DNA of 26,491 nucleotides from a virus, in the IMG/VR virus record IMGVR_UViG_3300007640_000190, positions 1 to 26,491 of that record; one strand, given 5' to 3'. A model generated the notes under the pieces. The model did not search any database, was not told where the DNA came from, and saw only the letters and a list, made by a program, of their open reading frames with translations. The translations under genes and the position numbers were made by a program. Positions 21,657 to 26,491 of the stretch are shown here, piece after piece; the first letter of the stretch is position 1; each line of letters opens with the position of its first letter.

Positions 21657-22051
21657 TGGGAGATTTAACAGAAAATTTTTCTTGGTCAGAGTTTGCGTGT
21701 AAAGACGGCACTCCTGTACCTGAAGATTTACGAGCAGCGGTTATAAAGACAGCAGAACAATTAGAAAAAATAAGAGCTAAAGCACAGCCTTTAGGTGGTA
21801 ATTATATAAAAATAACTTCAGGGTATAGAACACCTGAATATAATCAATTAGTAGGTGGTAGTAAAAGATCACAACATTTGAATGGGCTTGCAGCGGATAT
21901 AATTATAAATGGTTTAAATGCTGAAATAACTTTTGATTTAGTTTATGACATGATGTTAAATGGGGAAATATTAGCAGGTGGTATAGGTAGATATAAAACA
22001 TTTACTCATGTTGATTTTAGAGGAAGAATAACAAAATGGGATAATAGATGA
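21656..22051 (+). CDS. Endolysin, M15-type peptidase
   Basis: The 131-residue protein has the D-Ala-D-Ala carboxypeptidase/M15 layout: FSWSEFACKDG (8-18), ITSGYRTPEYN (53-63), SQHLNGLAADI (72-82) with zinc ligands His74 and Asp81, and THVDFRG (117-123) with His118. It would cleave peptidoglycan cross-links or stems at the end of infection. GGAGG five bases before ATG 21656 rules out the upstream in-frame ATG at 21644. It follows two tiny membrane genes, a usual lysis arrangement. The domain stands alone, with no separate cell-wall binding domain. Confidence 0.85.
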   Translation: MGDLTENFSWSEFACKDGTPVPEDLRAAVIKTAEQLEKIRAKAQPLGGNYIKITSGYRTPEYNQLVGGSKRSQHLNGLAADIIINGLNAEITFDLVYDMMLNGEILAGGIGRYKTFTHVDFRGRITKWDNR

Positions 22052-23112
22052 TAACAGCTAGACAAATAATATCAGAAGTACAATCAGAGTTTAATGATTT
22101 AAGTCAAACTAGATTTGCTTATGCTGAACTTGTTGATGCTTTTAATCATGTAGTAAGAGAGATTGCTAGGAGAACAGAAGTGTGGATTGGGAGATATGTT
22201 GTAGTGCCTAATCCACTAACTTCTACATGGACTGCAGCAGATAATTATGAAGTTGGTCAAATAGTAGAATATAATGGTAATTACTTTATAGCTTTAGTTA
22301 CTAATATAGCCGTAACGCCAGTTGATGGTGCTGTATGGAAACAATGTTTAGATTGGGATGAAACATTAGGAACTACATATACAAAAGGAGATGTGGTATA
22401 TACTAGTAATACATCTTTTTATAGAGCAGTACAAGACGTGCCCACAAATATAGATATAACAGATGATACTTATTGGGGTAGTCTTCAATCAGACACATAT
22501 AAAACTACAAAAGTAGTATTACCTTATACAGATGCTAATAGTAACATTTTGAGTATATATAAATTAATAGCTGTACATAGAAAAAATAATAGTTCAACAG
22601 AATGGAATGTTTGTTTAGAGATGTCTCCACAAGCTGTAATAAGGCATCATGGAACAAATTATAATTATACTATAAATCATAATACAGATGATGGTTTTTC
22701 AGTTAATCATTTAAATGAACAAAGAACTAATCCTTCAGTAGATGGTTCAATGACTTTGGTATTTACTCAACCATTTGATTACAACGAGCAGTGTATAGTA
22801 GATTATATAAGTGGTAATCCAATACAGCTGCAAACTTGGGTAACACAAGATTCAATGGCAGATGATATGAACATTCCTGATTTTATGGGAGAGTGTGTTA
22901 AGTTTGGTTTATCATGGAGATTGTCAGAAAAGGCATATAACAAAGGTGACGAGCGTTTTGCACCTAGAGCCGATAGAAACTATATGCATTACCAAACAAT
23001 GCTCTCTGAAGCGATTGTGTACGCAAAAAGAGTAAAGAATCAAGCAGGACAAATAAATATTCAGCCTTATGATGTTTTACCAGAAAATGATAAAAACTTT
23101 TACCAATTATGA
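22048..23112 (+). CDS. Adaptor-like neck/tail protein with two CBM-like repeats
   Basis: The 354-residue protein starts ITARQIISEVQSEFND and ends in a long helical segment (CVKFGLSWRLSEKAY, about 287-301, then to 335) like P22 gp4-type head-tail adaptors. Between these are two repeats of about 40 residues: 61-100 (DNYEVGQIVEYNGNYFIAL) and 103-146 (TYTKGDVVYTSNTSFYRAV), both with W-x..G-x-V-x-Y-x..Y-x-A and a closing W. This is the pattern of chitin-binding CBM5/12-type modules. Carbohydrate binding would help adsorption. The adaptor call is moderate; the repeats are clear. Confidence 0.65.
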   Translation: MITARQIISEVQSEFNDLSQTRFAYAELVDAFNHVVREIARRTEVWIGRYVVVPNPLTSTWTAADNYEVGQIVEYNGNYFIALVTNIAVTPVDGAVWKQCLDWDETLGTTYTKGDVVYTSNTSFYRAVQDVPTNIDITDDTYWGSLQSDTYKTTKVVLPYTDANSNILSIYKLIAVHRKNNSSTEWNVCLEMSPQAVIRHHGTNYNYTINHNTDDGFSVNHLNEQRTNPSVDGSMTLVFTQPFDYNEQCIVDYISGNPIQLQTWVTQDSMADDMNIPDFMGECVKFGLSWRLSEKAYNKGDERFAPRADRNYMHYQTMLSEAIVYAKRVKNQAGQINIQPYDVLPENDKNFYQL

Positions 23113-26100
23113 GAAAATCGAAAACATTTCAGATAAGCTTTGATAAAGGTATGGTAACAAACCTTAAGCAAGATTCTTTTGTTGGTAATGAAGATGACCC
23201 TCGCCCAGATCAATTTACAAGTGTATTATATCTAGAAAACTTAGACCCTAATATTGAAGGTGGTACATTAATATCTAGACTTCCTTATCAAAAAAAGTAT
23301 ATTAATTATACTTCATCTAGTGGTCAAGTTTATAATCCATATGAGATGAATAATGATTTTATTTCTGGTTTTATTTTACCTGAAAAATATGACAACACGA
23401 CAAACTTTGTAAAAAATAATAATATTATACAGCATATAGACACATTAGTTACAGCTAATCCTATATCAAAAAGAGTATATGTAGTATTCACAAATAGAGT
23501 GGCAAATTCAAGTGAGACATGGACTGACCTTACTGATCCTTATGCTAGCGGTTCGTTATTAGATAGTAATGCTCATAGAGGTACAGGTATAATAGCTTTA
23601 GTACCTGAATATATAAGTGGTAATTGGGAATATCAATGGAGAGAACCTTTCTTTGATAATGCTGATTTTAAAGGAGCTTATGTATTAGGAGATTACAGAG
23701 ATAGTAAAGTGTATGGTGAGAGTGTATATTTTGTAACAGCACCACAGCAATATTATACAGAACTTACTATGAATACTACTAATAATATAACTGAAGATCC
23801 TACTGCAACAGCAGCATTAAGATATCCTGCTTGGATATGGCAGAGGTGGGATTTAACTAAAAAAGAAGAAAATGGTGCTAAGTTATTTTATGGTTTAGGT
23901 GAAGTCTATACTGATAAAGAAAAATATATCAAATGGAAAGTAAAAAAGAATATACTTCAATTAGCAGATAGCACAGAATATATATTTGCGCAACTAGTTA
24001 ATCCATTTTGGAATTACAACTTAAATAATAATGAAATGTTACAGTCTACTACTGATGTAGGTGGAATTAAAACACATACGTTTTATGATACTATAGCAGA
24101 TACTGACATTCTTTGGAAAGATAGTAGTGGCTCTAATGCTAGTAGAAGCGGTTTGCAAGTAATAATATGGGAAGAACCTTTAGCATATCCTACTGTAACT
24201 TATTCCAGCAGGACTATAAATAACGGCAATAATATAGCAGCAGGTTTACAGACTATCAAAGATAGATTATATGCTCAAAATATGTTTGATGGTACAGAGT
24301 ATAACTTTACTGGTATTAATTATATTAATAAGTCAAATGCTTATTTAGAGACAATAGAATCTTTTGATGATTCTGTAAATAAAGAAAGAGTTCTTATAAA
24401 TAGTCAACCTTATTATTTTGACTTTATTGAAAAAGATATTGAATATAGACAAAAAACATTTAACAATGTATTAAGAACAGTATTGCCCGATTATATATCA
24501 ATGAAAGTACCTAGACCTTTTAAATCGGGTGAGAAAATACCTTTTGTATTAACAGCTAAAAGATCAAGTGGCGAAGTCTTTATTAAAGATTTTACTTATG
24601 AGGTTTTATCATCTTTTAATGATGCGGATGATTATGGAACTAGTCTTTATAGTTTAGATAGATTTAAACCTGATATATCTGATAACATTTATCAATTTAC
24701 AGATATAAGAACAACGATTAATGATGCATTAAGAAATAATGCAGGAATACTTCAGCTTGGTAATAGAGATTCAGAGGGTGAGATAGAAGAATTTTATGCT
24801 AATAGTGATAATTCAAATAAGAAAAATGACAACAATCAAGAGGATAGATGGAGACTTCTAAATAGTCAACATCCTTATATGCAGCATACTTATATAACTA
24901 TTACTATTAGAATAGATTCTGATATAAAAGAATTATTATTAGATACAGAAATAGAAAGTTTAAAGTTGTATGTAGCTAATTATAACCCAGATAATAGCAA
25001 ACTAAGATCAGTAGGTTCTTATAATTTAGCATCGCCACCTGCAACAGCATATACTAATCCAGTAGATCCTTATGAGTTAGATTCAGAAAATCCTGATTTA
25101 TCTAAATATTCATTATGTAATGAATTTGTTATTTATGGAACAACTGGTGGTATAGATATTGGTCAAGATGATACTTATACAGGTAACGTAATACCGCAAA
25201 ATGGATGGGTAGGTGATGGTGAAGCAGATGAAATGTTTTATGCTGTACCACAAGTTAAAAATGTTACTCCGAGCGTAATACCTGGTCCAAATTTAAGAAC
25301 TATTGTTTATGATGATAATGTTGATACTCCAATGTTTTATACTAAAAATACAAATACTTATCATAAATCATTTTGTTTATGGGATTATGGTATAGATAGT
25401 CAAAGTTTAACATTAGAAAATTCAGGTCAATATTGGAGAGGGTTAGGAGCAGGACTTATAGAAGTAGTTAAAGGTCTTGTAATGATTTCAGAGACTTATG
25501 ATGAAAATGGTACATTAGAAGCAGGTAAGGTAAGATGGTGTGCGGTAAATAATGGTAGTCCTATACCAGATATATTTCCTAAAGAAAATGAATTACAAGT
25601 AGGTTCAGAACCATTAACAGCATTAAAAGAATTTAGAAATTCTATATTTTTCTTTTCTAATAATGATTGGATAAGAATGCAATTTAACAACATTTATAGC
25701 CCAACAGATTGGGAGTTTGTTGAAGCTGTTAAAGGTCAAGGTTGTTTTTCTCCTAAAACATTAACAGAAACGCCTTATGGAGTTGTATTTGGTGGTCGTG
25801 GTGGTTTATTTATTACAGACGGTACAACTAGTCAATCGTTATCAGAACCAATAAGATCAATATATGAATATTTAATGATGGGTAAAAGATATGACCATGA
25901 GTTTCAAGTTCCTTTAGGTAATGTAGTAATAAATGATAAAATAGCAGAAGTAAGTTCAGGTTCATTTATTAATAGTCAATCAGATTATGAAGGTCAATAT
26001 AACAAGTTTGCAGAATTATTATATGACCAAGAAAATGATGAGTTAATATTAACTACTCCGATTATAAGATTCAATGATATTAATGCAGAATGGGGTGAAT

Positions 26101-26491
26101 TAGAAGATAGATTTAACGAATATTATTGGTATGTTATAGGTCAAAGAGATGATAATGTAAATAGTGAATATGATAAATACAACGATGGTAATACTCCTTA
26201 TGATATTCAAAGAATGTTCACTCATAAGTTATCATTAAGATTTAATTTTCAAAATAAAAATTGGAGAGTAGAAACAGTTACATTAGTATCTAACCATGGA
26301 GAAACAGATACATCTACTAATCCATATTACATATCAGGACATCCTAATGGAAGATACACAGTAGCAGAACCACAAATAATAGAGTTTTTAAATATACTCA
26401 AACAAACTGATGGTTCTGGAGATGATTATTCAGAACAAGCTATTATGCCTATTCATAAACAAAAAAATTATGAAAAAGCTGACAGATGGGA
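23109..26491 (+). CDS. Large tail protein (nozzle/stabilisation type), cut by right edge
   Basis: The frame starts at ATG 23109 (ATGA overlap with the previous stop) and stays open to the window edge: 1127 codons plus two bases. The N-terminus (KGMVTNLKQD, then ENLDPN and GGTLISRLPY) resembles podovirus tail tube or stabilisation proteins. Around residues 775-910 it has a repeat-rich block with FRNSIFFFSNNDWIRM, WEFVEAVKGQGCFSP and VVFGGRGGLFITDG, like phage beta-propeller-like proteins. The order after an adaptor-like protein matches a tail nozzle. The length beyond the edge is unknown, and no tail-fibre domain is visible yet. Confidence 0.7.
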   Translation, partial: MRKSKTFQISFDKGMVTNLKQDSFVGNEDDPRPDQFTSVLYLENLDPNIEGGTLISRLPYQKKYINYTSSSGQVYNPYEMNNDFISGFILPEKYDNTTNFVKNNNIIQHIDTLVTANPISKRVYVVFTNRVANSSETWTDLTDPYASGSLLDSNAHRGTGIIALVPEYISGNWEYQWREPFFDNADFKGAYVLGDYRDSKVYGESVYFVTAPQQYYTELTMNTTNNITEDPTATAALRYPAWIWQRWDLTKKEENGAKLFYGLGEVYTDKEKYIKWKVKKNILQLADSTEYIFAQLVNPFWNYNLNNNEMLQSTTDVGGIKTHTFYDTIADTDILWKDSSGSNASRSGLQVIIWEEPLAYPTVTYSSRTINNGNNIAAGLQTIKDRLYAQNMFDGTEYNFTGINYINKSNAYLETIESFDDSVNKERVLINSQPYYFDFIEKDIEYRQKTFNNVLRTVLPDYISMKVPRPFKSGEKIPFVLTAKRSSGEVFIKDFTYEVLSSFNDADDYGTSLYSLDRFKPDISDNIYQFTDIRTTINDALRNNAGILQLGNRDSEGEIEEFYANSDNSNKKNDNNQEDRWRLLNSQHPYMQHTYITITIRIDSDIKELLLDTEIESLKLYVANYNPDNSKLRSVGSYNLASPPATAYTNPVDPYELDSENPDLSKYSLCNEFVIYGTTGGIDIGQDDTYTGNVIPQNGWVGDGEADEMFYAVPQVKNVTPSVIPGPNLRTIVYDDNVDTPMFYTKNTNTYHKSFCLWDYGIDSQSLTLENSGQYWRGLGAGLIEVVKGLVMISETYDENGTLEAGKVRWCAVNNGSPIPDIFPKENELQVGSEPLTALKEFRNSIFFFSNNDWIRMQFNNIYSPTDWEFVEAVKGQGCFSPKTLTETPYGVVFGGRGGLFITDGTTSQSLSEPIRSIYEYLMMGKRYDHEFQVPLGNVVINDKIAEVSSGSFINSQSDYEGQYNKFAELLYDQENDELILTTPIIRFNDINAEWGELEDRFNEYYWYVIGQRDDNVNSEYDKYNDGNTPYDIQRMFTHKLSLRFNFQNKNWRVETVTLVSNHGETDTSTNPYYISGHPNGRYTVAEPQIIEFLNILKQTDGSGDDYSEQAIMPIHKQKNYEKADRW

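Overview
The window is part of an AT-rich (estimated by eye at about 30% GC), double-stranded DNA tailed-phage genome or prophage. The evidence is dense, overlapping genes, a recombination/replication module, a portal-scaffold-capsid-tail module and a lysis cassette in one stretch. Nearly all genes have Shine-Dalgarno (SD) sites of the AGGAG/GAGG type, and stop/start overlaps of the TAATG or ATGA type are common. The portal and the adaptor-like protein resemble P22/podovirus-type heads and tails. The host cannot be named. The short M15 endolysin and the Sec-type signal peptide fit a bacterial host and do not separate Gram types.

Layout. Positions 1-1555 hold two leftward genes: one cut by the window edge, and a calcineurin-like metallophosphoesterase. 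A 334-base spacer between them carries a GC-rich island and the phosphoesterase terminator. A divergent spacer (1556-1709) contains a 78-base stretch with no adenine, after which everything reads rightward. Positions 1710-4106 are small proteins of unknown function. Positions 4096-10068 form the DNA module: a DUF932-like protein, a Rad52-type single-strand annealing protein, a protein with an SSB-like C-terminal tail, a DnaB-like helicase, a Cys-rich protein with no canonical start before its cysteines, a RuvC-like resolvase and a PD-(D/E)XK exonuclease with cysteines suggesting an Fe-S cluster. A perfect hairpin terminator ends it. Positions 10249-13573 are a second block of accessory genes: a RadC/JAB protein behind a structured leader, a tandemly duplicated two-gene cassette, three tiny membrane proteins and a DUF1353-like protein. 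A strong terminator at 13567-13600 ends this block.

Positions 13627-26491 are the virion block: portal, two small charged proteins, acidic scaffold, major capsid protein, a protein with an export signal, a putative decoration protein, two connector/neck proteins, the lysis cassette (two overlapping tiny membrane ORFs and an M15 peptidase), an adaptor-like protein carrying two carbohydrate-binding-like repeats, and a very large tail protein running off the right edge. No terminase or integrase gene was recognised.

The DNA genes make a coherent recombination-dependent replication set: exonuclease and annealing protein for strand pairing, helicase for fork movement, and resolvase for junction clearance. 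The virion genes follow the usual assembly order. The most unusual items are the adenine-free tract, the duplicated cassette, the CBM-like insertions in the neck protein, the exported protein next to the capsid gene, the start-less Cys-rich ORF after the helicase and the nested membrane ORFs before the endolysin.
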